Notes: generated by a model from the sequence alone, not told the origin. A stretch of 64,000 nt of DNA from Flavivirga amylovorans (GCF_030540875.1 NZ_JAUOEM010000003.1:698395-762394); one strand, 5' to 3'; positions 9,596-21,250 are shown, numbered from the stretch's first letter. Numbers and translations: made by a program.

Positions 9596-11014
9596 TTATG
9601 AATCTTTTTTTGAGTATTTAATCAATAACTCTTTTAGCTTTTCTGTTTCTATTGGTTTTGCTAAAAACTCATCAATTCCTGCTAGTTTAGCATTAACAAT
9701 ATCCTCTTCAAAAGCACTTGCCGAAACGGCAATTATTGGTGTTTTATTAATAATATATTTTTCTGTAGCTTGAATAGATTTAGTGGCCTGATACCCATCC
9801 ATATCTGGCATATAAATATCCATAAATACCATATCGAAATCTAAAATTTTGTATAGTTCTACGGCTTCAATACCATTTTTTACAAATGTACAATCGGCTC
9901 CTTGACGTTCTAACAAAAATTTAATAACCTTCTGATTCATTCGATTATCTTCTGCTACCAAAACACTAAATTTATCTAAAAGGATTGGGGCTTGCTCTCC
10001 ACCTTCTATTTGAATATTTAATGTCTTTTTTAGCTGTAAACTAAAATAAAAAGTAGATCCTTCGTTCTCCTTACTTTCTAATTTTAAATCGCCTCCCATC
10101 AATTTTACCAATTGATGAGAAATAGAAAGCCCAATGCCTCCTCCTTTATAATATCTCATCATTGATGTGTCCGAATCATATACATTTGAAGCGTTATTAA
10201 AAATTCGTTTAACTTCTTCTTGTCGCATACCTATCCCGGTATCTTTAATATAAAACGTCACTATTTGATCTTCACCAATACTAATAGTTTGATCAACTAT
10301 AATTGATATCCTTCCTGAGTTAGTAAATTTGATAGCATTGTTAATCAGATTAATTAACACTTGTTGAATTTTAGCCGAATCTCCTAAAACTGAAAACTTA
10401 TCTTTTTCTTCATGTAAAAACTTAAAATCGAATTCTAAGCCTTTCTCCCAAGCTTGAAATTCAAAAACTTTAAAAAGATGAGACAAGTCCGATTTTAAAT
10501 CTACTGCCAATAAATTTAAATCTAGATCTCCTTCTTTTACATCCGTATTATCAGTCACCATATTTACTAATTGCAATAAGTGCTTAGAAGAATACTCTGC
10601 AATTTCAACTTGTGCTTTTTGGTCACCATCAAGATTGGTCTGCTTTAACATATTTAACATCCCCAATACAGTACTAAGAGGCGTACGAACCTCATAACTC
10701 ATATTTGTTAAATAAATAGATTTATGTTCAACCATTCTATCAGATTCAGAGAGGTTCTCTTTTAACTGATTAATTCGCTCATTCAGGTTTGATTGTATGG
10801 TATCATTTTTTAACTGGTTCTTAAAAAAATATTGTAATACAAAAACTTGAATTATGGTTAAAAGAAATAAGAACAATGCTATAGTTTCTAAATTTATTTT
10901 CTTTTCAAGAAATAAGTAGCCTCCCAACAAAATTGTGACTATAGAAATAAAAATAAAGAAAGATAAAACCCTTCTTTTTTTTATGGATCTAACAAAACGT
11001 AAGAAAAGACTCAT
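9596..11014 (-). CDS. Hybrid histidine kinase/response regulator lacking the phospho-acceptor His
   Basis: A 472-residue membrane protein with two membrane helices (about residues 17-35 and 43-64), a short coiled linker, a HisKA domain, an HATPase_c domain and a C-terminal receiver. The H box reads LTNMSYEVRTPLS, so residue 107 is Tyr (codon TAT at 10694-10696) where kinases of this family have His. The remaining boxes look intact: N box LINNAIKFT near 225, G1 IKDTGIGM near 260, G2 GGGIGLSIS near 293. The receiver keeps its Asp in VFMDIYMPDMDG (residue 399) and the conserved late Lys in LAKPIE. It may therefore be a pseudokinase, an ATP-dependent switch or a phosphatase. It ends 15 bases from the convergent ridA stop. 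Its partner is unknown. Confidence 0.88.
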   Translation of the reverse strand: MSLFLRFVRSIKKRRVLSFFIFISIVTILLGGYLFLEKKINLETIALFLFLLTIIQVFVLQYFFKNQLKNDTIQSNLNERINQLKENLSESDRMVEHKSIYLTNMSYEVRTPLSTVLGMLNMLKQTNLDGDQKAQVEIAEYSSKHLLQLVNMVTDNTDVKEGDLDLNLLAVDLKSDLSHLFKVFEFQAWEKGLEFDFKFLHEEKDKFSVLGDSAKIQQVLINLINNAIKFTNSGRISIIVDQTISIGEDQIVTFYIKDTGIGMRQEEVKRIFNNASNVYDSDTSMMRYYKGGGIGLSISHQLVKLMGGDLKLESKENEGSTFYFSLQLKKTLNIQIEGGEQAPILLDKFSVLVAEDNRMNQKVIKFLLERQGADCTFVKNGIEAVELYKILDFDMVFMDIYMPDMDGYQATKSIQATEKYIINKTPIIAVSASAFEEDIVNAKLAGIDEFLAKPIETEKLKELLIKYSKKDS

Positions 11015-11058
11015 TTATCGATAAATTTTTACAAACATATTCAAATTATAATAAAACT

Positions 11059-11859
11059 TTATAATTCCTTGATTTTTATTTCTTTAAATTCTATGCCTTG
11101 TCCCTCGGCCTGTAGACCAATAAAGCCTTCAGTTAGTTTTTTTCCATTAATCTTAACTGCTGGATCATAGCCTTTTGAGATACCACCTCCAATTTGTGGT
11201 TTTGTATACTGTAGCACGTTATTCCCATTTACAACGTGTATAATAAGAGAATCACCATAAACAATAAGTTCACCCTTTACCCATTCATTCCATTTATAAG
11301 TTTTTGAGGAAGAAGATACGCAGTGACGCAAAACCATTTCATTATTCACAAAAACTTCTGTACCTGGAGAACACATATTACCAGTAGGTCTTAATACACC
11401 TTCTGTTTCTTCTGCTAACGCCTGATACTCAATAGATATTGGCCAATTTTGCTCTTTTAGTATCGTTTTAGGGTCTTGAGAGTGAAACATAACACCACTA
11501 TTCCTATACGTATATGACGCCGCATCTTCCATCCATTGGTCTGTAAATCGGTACTCAAACTTTAAATGGTACGATGAAAATGGTTTATAATAAAATAAAT
11601 GACCATAACGATCACCAAACTCGGTATAACCGTCATAATTTACTTGAATAACTCCATCTTTTACTCGAAAGGTATTAGCGTAATTGTCTCCAAGTTCATG
11701 ATGATAAAACTTAGGAATCCAACCTTCAAGATTTTTACCATTAAAAAGGTATTGCCATTGGTTGCCCTCATTATTATTAGCTTTTTTATCGTTTTTAGAA
11801 CCGCATGATACAATTCCTAAAACAATTATTAATACCAATAAGGTTTTAAAATTATGCAT
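11059..11859 (-). CDS. DUF1080 lipoprotein (3-keto-disaccharide hydrolase-like)
   Basis: A 266-residue lipoprotein with signal peptide and lipobox (LLVLIIVLGIVSCGSK, Cys near residue 19). The mature part is a concanavalin-like beta-sandwich of the DUF1080 family: WQYLFNGKNLEGWIPK, LHFEYRF-like LKFEYRFTD, NSGVMFHSQ, PISIEYQAL, EWVKGELIVYGDSLIIHVVNG, and terminal GFIGLQAEGQGIEFKEIKIKEL. Some members hydrolyse 3-keto-glycosides and many are linked to glycan degradation. It is flanked by unrelated genes, so its substrate cannot be inferred. The fold assignment is firm and the activity tentative. Confidence 0.85.
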   Translation of the reverse strand: MHNFKTLLVLIIVLGIVSCGSKNDKKANNNEGNQWQYLFNGKNLEGWIPKFYHHELGDNYANTFRVKDGVIQVNYDGYTEFGDRYGHLFYYKPFSSYHLKFEYRFTDQWMEDAASYTYRNSGVMFHSQDPKTILKEQNWPISIEYQALAEETEGVLRPTGNMCSPGTEVFVNNEMVLRHCVSSSSKTYKWNEWVKGELIVYGDSLIIHVVNGNNVLQYTKPQIGGGISKGYDPAVKINGKKLTEGFIGLQAEGQGIEFKEIKIKEL

Positions 11860-11973
11860 TTATAAAAGTGCTTAAATTAATAAATAATAGAAACAACTAA
11901 TATACTGAATTACATATTCAAACTAGAAAAGAAAATTGGTAGACCAAATATTTAATAAATGCTTTATTAAAAT

Positions 11974-12291
11974 TTATATTTCAATAATATCTTCGATTAT
12001 AATACGTGTTATACCCCCACAGGTATTATCTACTTCCCAATTTAATTTTACGTTTATAGGAAATGTCGCTTTTTGTAAATCTATATTTGAATTTTCTGGT
12101 AACATTTCAAACCGATAATCTGGTGTAATATCATCAATTTCGATTACCCATCCTCCACAGCAAGCGCATAGTGTAAGATCCTGTCCCTTAATTATTGCTG
12201 TAGATTCGTATTGAATTTTAGTGGAGTCGTCGTCATTTTTACAACTTAAAAACAACGAACATAAAGTGATGATCAAAAATATTTTTCTCAT
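11974..12291 (-). CDS. Small Cys-rich lipoprotein, unknown function
   Basis: A small lipoprotein of about 105 residues with signal peptide MRKIFLIITLCSLFLSCKND (lipid-modified Cys at about residue 17). An ATG three codons upstream (12300) is an alternative start. The mature part carries an unusual CACCGG cluster near its middle and a further lone Cys in NTCGGITR, spacing that could bind a metal or form a disulfide. The ending KLNWEVDNTCGGITRIIIEDI looks like a beta-sandwich edge. I do not recognise a named family. It is monocistronic, with about 110 bases to either neighbour. Confidence 0.6.
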   Translation of the reverse strand: MRKIFLIITLCSLFLSCKNDDDSTKIQYESTAIIKGQDLTLCACCGGWVIEIDDITPDYRFEMLPENSNIDLQKATFPINVKLNWEVDNTCGGITRIIIEDIIEI

Positions 12292-12358
12292 AAAGCGCAT
12301 ATAATGATTTTATAACTAAGATGATACATCATTAAAATGGTTGCGTGATAATAAATAA

Positions 12359-12458
12359 TCCTCGGAGCAAGCTCACGAGGCATTCAATGGAAAACATTTT
12401 TAATTTCGAAGTAAACTTCGAGGTATTAGACCTAAAGATCCCGCTTTTTTAGCGGGAT
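12359..12458. repeat. Cluster of three short hairpins in an intergenic region
   Basis: The 228 bases between the small lipoprotein and the kinase gene hold three consecutive imperfect or perfect hairpins: CCTCGGAGC...GCTCACGAGG at about 12360-12380, TCGAAGT-AA-ACTTCGA at 12406-12421, and ATCCCGCT-TTTTT-AGCGGGAT at 12438-12458 (8-bp perfect stem). The last could end transcription of the kinase gene at 12529 on the minus strand, but no long T tract follows. The regular layout resembles a dispersed intergenic repeat of flavobacteria rather than a single terminator. Confidence 0.5.
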
Positions 12459-12528
12459 TAGTTCAACTAACAATTTTGAATATATTGCTTCACAACTTTT
12501 CAAAATTGAGTTTCACTAATAAAAAAAC

Positions 12529-13389
12529 TTATAAATTCTTGGTATGAAAAGTAACCAACCCTTCAATAGGTCTACGTTCAAAATTACCAACAGTGAATCC
12601 CATCTCTTGAGCCACTTCTCTAATTTCATCTTGTGAGAAGTAGGCTATAGATCCTGCAAAATGTACTGGAACTGTTTTTAGTTCCTCTTTATATTGCATA
12701 ATCATATTAGTAGTAAATAACCGAATGCCTTTCTTTATAAGGTTGATCGTATATTCTGAATCTTTATGTAAAAACATAAATTCAGCAAAATTTGCTAAAT
12801 AGGCGTTAGGGTTAGGTTGCTTATATAAATTATACTTTATATAATCAGACTCCATGTTAAATTTGCTGCCAAAGGCTATTTTAACATCTTCTGGCATATG
12901 ATTAAAGTAATAATCTCTAATTAATTGGCGTCCATAGTAATTCCCTGAAGCATCGTCCATAACAGAATACCCTAAAGATACCACACGCTGCTCTAATTGT
13001 TCGCCAGTATAATAGCTACAATTAGATCCTGTTCCTAAAATACAAACTACCGCAGCTTCTTTATCATGATTAATTGTAGAGTATACCGCCGCCATAGTAT
13101 CTTCATTTACTTCTATATGGGCGTTTACAAAGATTTCTTCTAATACTCCTTTTAAAAGTGCTACTGGTTTTTCTGTACCACAACCAGCTCCATAAAAGAA
13201 AATATGAGTGACACTCTTTTTATGCTCTTTTAATAAACTATTAGATTTAATTATTTTTTTTAATTTCTTCTCTGGTAAAATAGCAGGGTTAAGTCCTTTA
13301 GTACGTATCTTTTCCAGTAATTGATTTCCACTACTGTCTACTGCTATCCAATCAGATTTTGTAGAACCACTATCAACAATTAAAATCAT
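12529..13389 (-). CDS. N-acetylglucosamine kinase-type ATPase (BadF/BadG family)
   Basis: A 286-residue cytoplasmic ASKHA-fold kinase. The phosphate-1 motif is ILIVDSGSTKSDWIAVD (residues 2-18), followed by FFYGAGCG near residue 66 and the phosphate-2 loop VVCILGTGSNCSYY near 113. Next come VMDDASGNYYGRQLIRDYYF near 143 and the adenosine motif VHFAGSIAYF near 247. Bacteroidota members are annotated as N-acetylglucosamine kinases, forming GlcNAc-6-phosphate from recycled cell wall or chitin-derived sugar. The sugar specificity is inferred from the family. It follows gap and is separated from it by a strong terminator, so it likely has its own promoter. Confidence 0.8.
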   Translation of the reverse strand: MILIVDSGSTKSDWIAVDSSGNQLLEKIRTKGLNPAILPEKKLKKIIKSNSLLKEHKKSVTHIFFYGAGCGTEKPVALLKGVLEEIFVNAHIEVNEDTMAAVYSTINHDKEAAVVCILGTGSNCSYYTGEQLEQRVVSLGYSVMDDASGNYYGRQLIRDYYFNHMPEDVKIAFGSKFNMESDYIKYNLYKQPNPNAYLANFAEFMFLHKDSEYTINLIKKGIRLFTTNMIMQYKEELKTVPVHFAGSIAYFSQDEIREVAQEMGFTVGNFERRPIEGLVTFHTKNL

Positions 13390-13401
13390 AAGTTTTTATA
13401 T

Positions 13402-13449
13402 AAAAAATCCACAGAATTACTTTTTATATTAATAAAGTAATTCTGTGGA
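13402..13449 (-). terminator. Rho-independent terminator of gap
   Basis: A perfect 16-bp inverted repeat, TCCACAGAATTACTTT (13408-13423) and AAAGTAATTCTGTGGA (13434-13449), with a 10-base loop. On the minus strand it is followed by six T residues (13402-13407). It starts 14 bases after the gap stop codon, so it terminates the pfkA-gap transcript before the downstream kinase gene. Confidence 0.88.
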
Positions 13450-13462
13450 CTAAATTAATAAT

Positions 13463-15471
<2,009 letters not shown>

Positions 15472-15627
15472 AATATATTATTTACAGGTAAAATTAGTAA
15501 ACAAAACGCACATATCTATAAGCATTTATCTTATTTTAACTATAGTTGTTAAACTATAACGTTTTAGTTAATAAAAAAACACGATTTGTTATGAAAACTG
15601 TTATAAATAAAGTAAAAAAGTAACACT

Positions 15628-18600
15628 TTATTTCTGCGTAGAAGGCTTTACTGTAATAAAATTAGGTAATGCGTTATTGTTAATTTCTTGTGTTTTTTCC
15701 TGCGGAGCACTTTCTTCTTTTTTAGGTCTTTTAAAGAAGTTTTGAAGTAATTCTTTGAAGGTATCAAAATCTACGTTATATGAAAGCCCGATACCTTGCG
15801 TATATCCTATGGCTTCTCCAAAATTTCTAATACTATTTTCCCTATTAAACACTTTAGCTGTTAGCGTACCTTCTTCATTTAACAGAAAATCAATCTCTAC
15901 ATCTCCCGCTATTACGGTTTCTGTAGCTCCTGCTCCACCTACAGGCACCCCAACTTTACCATTTATAAGCACACGATCACTAATTTGTGTTTGTATGGTG
16001 GCAACAACTCTGTCATCAGTTTGGTAATCTGGTCTGTTTTGACCAGCTTCATAATTTACACCTAGATTAAGTTTACTATCTCCATTACCAAAAATACCGC
16101 TAATAATACCGTTAAGTCGTTCGGCTATGGTACCTGAAAAATTTAATTCATTTAACCCTCTGGAGAATGACCCTGTCGATATTAAATACAAAGCTTGATT
16201 TTGCTTATCGTCTGCAGATTCTAATCGATATTGAAGCTCAGATTTAATGGTCGAATTTACATTAGGGAATTCGAAACTAAAATCTGGATCTGGTTTTTCT
16301 AAATCTCCTTTTAAACTAATGTTTAATTCAACAGGAATACTTCTATTAATTGGATTATCCAATAATGGTGAAGGGTTGGCTTGTGTTTTATAAATAGCAT
16401 TCATATCCATTATGGCATTTAACGGATCCCCATTCCATGCCAAGGTACCACCTGGTTGTACTATAAATTCTTTTTGAATTAAGCCGCCATATGCAAAATT
16501 ATAAACTCCTTCAAATACGGAAAAATCCCCCCACATTTTAAATTTACCATTGGTATTAATTTCGACTAGCAAACCTCCTCTACCACGCCCTTTTAGTGAA
16601 TGTCCTGTACTTTTATCAATAATAATTTCTACTTCGGCTTCTTCTGTAAGATCCAAATCGAAATCTAATTCCAAACCTTTAATTTCATTAAAAACAACGT
16701 CTTCTCCTTTTTTTCTTGCCTCTTTTTCATCCTTAGTTATAAAATGAATAAAAGAATTATCTCCAAAAGACTCAGCATCACTAAGCGGTATTTTAAATAC
16801 TGTTCCACGTTTTGTTTCTCCTACTACATCTATAACCAACTCATCTGTTGGTCCAGCAATACTAGCTCTTCCTCCTATAAAACCAGTGCCATAATATAAA
16901 GCATCTTCAGTTTCTTGAGTATCAAGTACTAATAACCGAGGTGTTTTTAAATTTAAACCTAAACTCCACTTAGAAAAATTGACATGATTTAACGAACCGT
17001 TAAGTTCTCCTTTAGAACCAAATTTTGTGTCGCTTAATTGCACCTTATTAAAAATGAAACTCTGATCTTTTAGGGTCACTGATGCTTTATTCTTAAAATC
17101 GTAATCTACATTAAGATACGGAATACCGAGTCCAGCATTGTTCAAAGTTAATGCCCCGTTAATATCAGGATGGTTAAGCCTTCCTATGACATTCACATTC
17201 CCTGAGGCTTCTCCACGAATATTGGTTAATACACCGTCTAATAATGGATTTAAAGGGTATAAATTAAAATCGTTAAAGTTTAGATTTACATCTATTGTTG
17301 CTTTTTTACCAACCACACGTATATCGCCTTCAGCTCCAAACGATTCTGATGCATCATTTTTAATTGTAGCATCTATTTTATAATTAGTAAGCGTTTTATT
17401 GCCTGTAATAGCGGCATCAAAAGAGCCTAATAAAAAATTATTGACCTTAAAATCATCAATTATAACAGAAGAATGCGGCAAATAATTTCCATTTTTTTGA
17501 AGTATATCCAACTTGCCATTTACATTACCTGCTAATGCTAAACTGTCTATATCTGGTGTTATTTTTGATAGGTCAACATTTTTAAAGTCTAATTTTAAAT
17601 CCTTTTCTGTAGAATCTCTTAGAATACCAGAAAGTTTAATTTCTTCATTGTTATGATTAATTCTAAGTCTATCAATATCAAATTTTGTAAAATCTTTGCT
17701 GAACGATATTTTATTAAATCTATCCTTCTCTTCATTAATAAACCATTTATTATTTTTAATGGTGACATCCGATTTTTTAAAACCTATAACAGATTCTTTG
17801 GCTTCATTAATTGTATGGTAAAAACTCAGATTATAGCTATCGTTATTTCGTTTACCACCTTTAAATTCAGAACGCATAAATAAGGTGTCATTTACGGTTA
17901 CATTAATTAAATTGAATTTAGAGATATTGTAATGCTTTGTTTTTAAACTATCTACTTCTATATAAGTATTGAAAAGCGGATTACTATTATCGACTTGTAG
18001 TTCAACATGATTAGCAAAATTATCTAGCAATCTAATTTTTGGTGATTTAAATGTAAGCTTGAATTTTTTCTCATCACTTTCTACTCTACCTCTTATAAAG
18101 GTATTTTTACCAAGTTCAACTTCGGGGTACACCACTTCAATAATCTTGTTATATATTTTGAAGTTAAAATCTATACTTTGATTTGTAGCAACTTCATATG
18201 GTTCATAATTTGTATAAATATGTCCTAATGAGTTTTCGAATAACTTCCTTAAATCTTTAAATACAAAACGTCCTTTTAAATCTCCTTCAATAATATCCGG
18301 GGAATTAAATTCAATAAATCGCGTATCCCCCTCAAATCGAGAAAGCACATCCAATTTATTAAAGTAATAATTGTCATTCTGATTTTTATATGATGTCTTT
18401 CTAAATGATATTTTACCGTAAGCATCATCATAGTTACTGGCATTCATATTCATTTTAACCCGACTTCTAAAAATAGAAAGGCTATCCTTCTTTACAAAAT
18501 TCAATACTTTTAAATTCGCATAATCGACATTAGCTTCAAAATCGTATTTCTTAATAATTTCAGAAAAATCTACAAGCCCGGCAAAACTCATTTTTAGGTT

Positions 18601-20025
18601 TCTGTCATTAACTGTTAGGTTTCCATCAAAAATTTTGTTTCTAACATTTCCTGCAACCTTTACTCCTTTATAATTGTAATTGTTATAATCAACATTAAAA
18701 ACATCTCCTTTAACCTGTGTATTAACATTTTCGGCAACAAATCCTTTACCATTTACATCAAAATTTAAAGAGGCATTTCCGACTGTTGGATCATTAAGGA
18801 ATGTTCCAAAATCAAAGTCTTCAAAAATGATATTTCCTTTATAAGAAGCATTATCTATATCATTAATTTTTGTTATTTCTAAATTGGAGTCTACAAAACC
18901 TAATTCGGTAACTATTTCAATATCTGCTATAACTGTTGAGCTTGTTACTTGCGAATTTCCAACAATAATAAACATGCCCAATCGATTAAAGGACGAGGGT
19001 ATCGCATCTCCTAAAACGTTTGGCAATAAAGATTTTAAATCTCTATATGTAGAAGATAGGTTCCGAAAATACCCATTCATATAAAAATTATCCTTCTCTT
19101 TATTAAACAGGTTTTTAAAATTGATATCTCCGTAAACCCTAGTATTTCTACTGGTATTCAATTTTAAATTTGTTGTTTGCAAATTGTTTAAAGTTCCTGA
19201 TAGGTCAACACTAAACTTGGCTGATTGATTCGCTCCAAACTCATTATAAAATGTATTAAGTTCGTCTAATTGTACATTAGAATCTTTAAAATTAGCCGAG
19301 ACCAAAACCTTATCTGTAAAGAACTGCAAATCTTTTCTATCATAAGAAAACTTTAAATGCCCATTTAAAACAGATTTAGGTGTTTTTATTTGAAGATTTG
19401 CAAACGTCATATCCTTTAATGTATATGCAAAATCTGTCATTAAATTTTCCATAACCAAACCACGACTGTCTCTAAGAGATAGGGTATTGATTCTGGCACT
19501 TACATCACTTCCTTTAATTAAAAAATTGGTGGCGTTAATATTTAAATTATTAAAATGTAGCACTTTTGTAGATTCCCTATTCTCATCTAATAGCTTAAAA
19601 ACCCCATTATAAATAGAAACATCGCTAGAGGACAGTAAAAAACTACCATCACCTTTTGTTGGATTGTCTCCTTCTAATTTTGCTACAAAGATGTCTAGAT
19701 TGGTCTCCCTTGAGCCTTCATATGTTTTTATATTGAAAACTAAATCTATAATGTCTATGTCTCCAAATTCTAATTTACCGTTGGATAAATTTCCATAGTT
19801 TAAAATAGACGTGTTTAATTCGGCTATGTTTATAAGGGTATCTTTTTTGTAATCTTCTATATAAATACTTTTAAGTTCTACATCTCCATTAAATTGTAAA
19901 CCAATTTTATCGATGTTTATATTAGTCCCAAAATCTTCATTTATCCTTTTGGTAGCATAATTCCCTAAACTAGTCTGAATTGCGGGTATAGAAAGTACAA
20001 GCACCAAAATGATGAAAAGCAGCAA
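15628..20025 (-). CDS. TamB-like translocation/assembly module protein (DUF490)
   Basis: A 1,465-residue protein with an N-terminal signal anchor (LLFIILVLVLSIPAIQTSLG). A very long run of beta strands, typical of AsmA/TamB bridge proteins, ends in a TamB domain: GGLIQKEFIVQPGGTLAWNGDPLNAIMDMNAIY region, VELNISLKGDLEKPDPDFSFEFP, and NRPDYQTDDRVVATIQTQISDRV. Such proteins span the periplasm and help place outer-membrane proteins or move phospholipids. The first usable codon is TTG at 20025. The frame stays open upstream to 20074, adding a basic stretch KGIKKILKIILKIVGII, but contains no ATG, GTG or TTG before a TAA. The true start is therefore uncertain. It is divergent from tsaD, an arrangement common in flavobacteria. 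Confidence 0.9.
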   Translation of the reverse strand: MLLFIILVLVLSIPAIQTSLGNYATKRINEDFGTNINIDKIGLQFNGDVELKSIYIEDYKKDTLINIAELNTSILNYGNLSNGKLEFGDIDIIDLVFNIKTYEGSRETNLDIFVAKLEGDNPTKGDGSFLLSSSDVSIYNGVFKLLDENRESTKVLHFNNLNINATNFLIKGSDVSARINTLSLRDSRGLVMENLMTDFAYTLKDMTFANLQIKTPKSVLNGHLKFSYDRKDLQFFTDKVLVSANFKDSNVQLDELNTFYNEFGANQSAKFSVDLSGTLNNLQTTNLKLNTSRNTRVYGDINFKNLFNKEKDNFYMNGYFRNLSSTYRDLKSLLPNVLGDAIPSSFNRLGMFIIVGNSQVTSSTVIADIEIVTELGFVDSNLEITKINDIDNASYKGNIIFEDFDFGTFLNDPTVGNASLNFDVNGKGFVAENVNTQVKGDVFNVDYNNYNYKGVKVAGNVRNKIFDGNLTVNDRNLKMSFAGLVDFSEIIKKYDFEANVDYANLKVLNFVKKDSLSIFRSRVKMNMNASNYDDAYGKISFRKTSYKNQNDNYYFNKLDVLSRFEGDTRFIEFNSPDIIEGDLKGRFVFKDLRKLFENSLGHIYTNYEPYEVATNQSIDFNFKIYNKIIEVVYPEVELGKNTFIRGRVESDEKKFKLTFKSPKIRLLDNFANHVELQVDNSNPLFNTYIEVDSLKTKHYNISKFNLINVTVNDTLFMRSEFKGGKRNNDSYNLSFYHTINEAKESVIGFKKSDVTIKNNKWFINEEKDRFNKISFSKDFTKFDIDRLRINHNNEEIKLSGILRDSTEKDLKLDFKNVDLSKITPDIDSLALAGNVNGKLDILQKNGNYLPHSSVIIDDFKVNNFLLGSFDAAITGNKTLTNYKIDATIKNDASESFGAEGDIRVVGKKATIDVNLNFNDFNLYPLNPLLDGVLTNIRGEASGNVNVIGRLNHPDINGALTLNNAGLGIPYLNVDYDFKNKASVTLKDQSFIFNKVQLSDTKFGSKGELNGSLNHVNFSKWSLGLNLKTPRLLVLDTQETEDALYYGTGFIGGRASIAGPTDELVIDVVGETKRGTVFKIPLSDAESFGDNSFIHFITKDEKEARKKGEDVVFNEIKGLELDFDLDLTEEAEVEIIIDKSTGHSLKGRGRGGLLVEINTNGKFKMWGDFSVFEGVYNFAYGGLIQKEFIVQPGGTLAWNGDPLNAIMDMNAIYKTQANPSPLLDNPINRSIPVELNISLKGDLEKPDPDFSFEFPNVNSTIKSELQYRLESADDKQNQALYLISTGSFSRGLNELNFSGTIAERLNGIISGIFGNGDSKLNLGVNYEAGQNRPDYQTDDRVVATIQTQISDRVLINGKVGVPVGGAGATETVIAGDVEIDFLLNEEGTLTAKVFNRENSIRNFGEAIGYTQGIGLSYNVDFDTFKELLQNFFKRPKKEESAPQEKTQEINNNALPNFITVKPSTQK

Positions 20026-20105
20026 AATAATGCCTACTATTTTTAATATTATTTTTAAGATTTTTTTGATGCCTTTTTAAATTATAATTTGAATTAAGAA
20101 TACCC

Positions 20106-20113
20106 TATTTTTG
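20106..20113 (+). promoter_or_regulatory. Probable -7 box of tsaD
   Basis: TATTTTTG matches TAnnTTTG exactly and lies 76 bases before the tsaD ATG in the divergent tamB/tsaD spacer. A TTG at 20089-20091 is upstream, but its 14-base spacer is shorter than usual for a -33 box. Confidence 0.4.
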
Positions 20114-20189
20114 TACTTACGAATAGAAACTATGCATTAGACTTTTATTCTTTTTCAAAATTAACAATTATTGTGCCTAATATTTACTA

Positions 20190-21212
20190 ATGTCCTCACA
20201 AAATATTTACATTCTAGGAATTGAGTCATCGTGCGATGATACAGCTGCATCTATAATACACAACGGTAAAATTTTAAGCAATGTTGTGGCTAGCCAAAAA
20301 ATACACGAAGAATTTGGTGGCGTAGTGCCAGAATTAGCGTCTAGAGCGCACCAGCAAAACATTGTTCCTGTCGTGCACCAAGCGTTGAAAAAGGCAGGTG
20401 TAACGAAAAATCAACTGCACGCCATTGCATTTACTCGTGGTCCAGGTTTAATGGGTTCTTTATTAGTTGGAACCTCTTTTGCTAAATCTTTAGCTTATGG
20501 GTTAAATATTCCGCTAATAGATGTGAATCATATGCAAGCACATATTTTAGCACATTTTATAGATGAAGAAGGTTTTGAAAAACCGTCGTTTCCTTTTATC
20601 GCAATGACTATTTCGGGTGGACATACTCAAATTGTTGAAGTGAAAAGTCATTTTGATATGACTGTTATTGGAGAAACCATTGATGATGCTGTTGGGGAGG
20701 CTTACGATAAAAGTGGTAAAATTCTTGGTTTGGGATATCCTGCAGGGCCAGAAATTGATAAACGTGCACAAAAAGGAAACCCGAAAGCGTTTCAGTTCAC
20801 TAAACCAAAAGTAGAAGGTTTAAATTTCAGCTTTTCTGGCTTGAAAACGGCTATTCTTTATTTTGTTCAACGGGAAGTAAAAGCAAATCCTAATTTTATT
20901 GAAGAAAATCTAAATGATATTTGTGCCTCTATACAGTATACTATTATTGGTATTTTAATTGATAAACTAAAACTTGCTACCAAACAAACCGGTATCAAAC
21001 AAATTGCTATTGGTGGCGGGGTTTCTGCAAATTCTGGTATACGGCAAGCTTTAAAAGATGGTGAACAAAAATTTGGCTGGACGACTTATGTTCCTAAATT
21101 TGAATTTACTACAGATAATGCTGCTATGATAGCCATTGTAGGGTATTTAAAATATTTAGAAGGCAATTTTGCTGAACAGAATGTTACGGCGTCTGCTAGG
21201 TTAAAGATATAA
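20190..21212 (+). CDS. tsaD: tRNA threonylcarbamoyladenosine transferase TsaD
   Basis: A 340-residue Kae1/Qri7/TsaD protein. It transfers the threonylcarbamoyl group to A37 of ANN-decoding tRNAs together with TsaB and TsaE. Motifs: ILGIESSCDDTAASI, GGVVPELASRAHQ (metal-binding HxxxH type HQQNIVPV), FTRGPGLMGSLLVG, DVNHMQAHILAHF, MTISGGHTQIV, DDAVGEAYDKSGK, GLNFSFSGLKTA, IGGGVSANSGIRQ and the terminal TDNAAMIAIVG. Length and motif order are normal. It is transcribed away from tamB. Confidence 0.97.
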   Translation: MSSQNIYILGIESSCDDTAASIIHNGKILSNVVASQKIHEEFGGVVPELASRAHQQNIVPVVHQALKKAGVTKNQLHAIAFTRGPGLMGSLLVGTSFAKSLAYGLNIPLIDVNHMQAHILAHFIDEEGFEKPSFPFIAMTISGGHTQIVEVKSHFDMTVIGETIDDAVGEAYDKSGKILGLGYPAGPEIDKRAQKGNPKAFQFTKPKVEGLNFSFSGLKTAILYFVQREVKANPNFIEENLNDICASIQYTIIGILIDKLKLATKQTGIKQIAIGGGVSANSGIRQALKDGEQKFGWTTYVPKFEFTTDNAAMIAIVGYLKYLEGNFAEQNVTASARLKI

Positions 21213-21220
21213 TAATTAGT

Positions 21221-21250
21221 AGTTTACAGTGTTCAGTAGCAGTTTTCAGT
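21221..21250. repeat. CAGT-rich dispersed repeat, copy 1
   Basis: A 30-base stretch made of CAGT-containing units (ACAGTGTTCAGTAGCAGT and on) between tsaD and rsmE. The reverse complement of a very similar block occurs at 23854-23902, so the two form an inverted pair about 2.6 kb apart. Confidence 0.5.

Noticed and set aside
16550..17883. Plus-strand frames opposite tamB
   Set aside because: Short frames opposite a conserved beta-rich coding region, without start signals or recognisable products.
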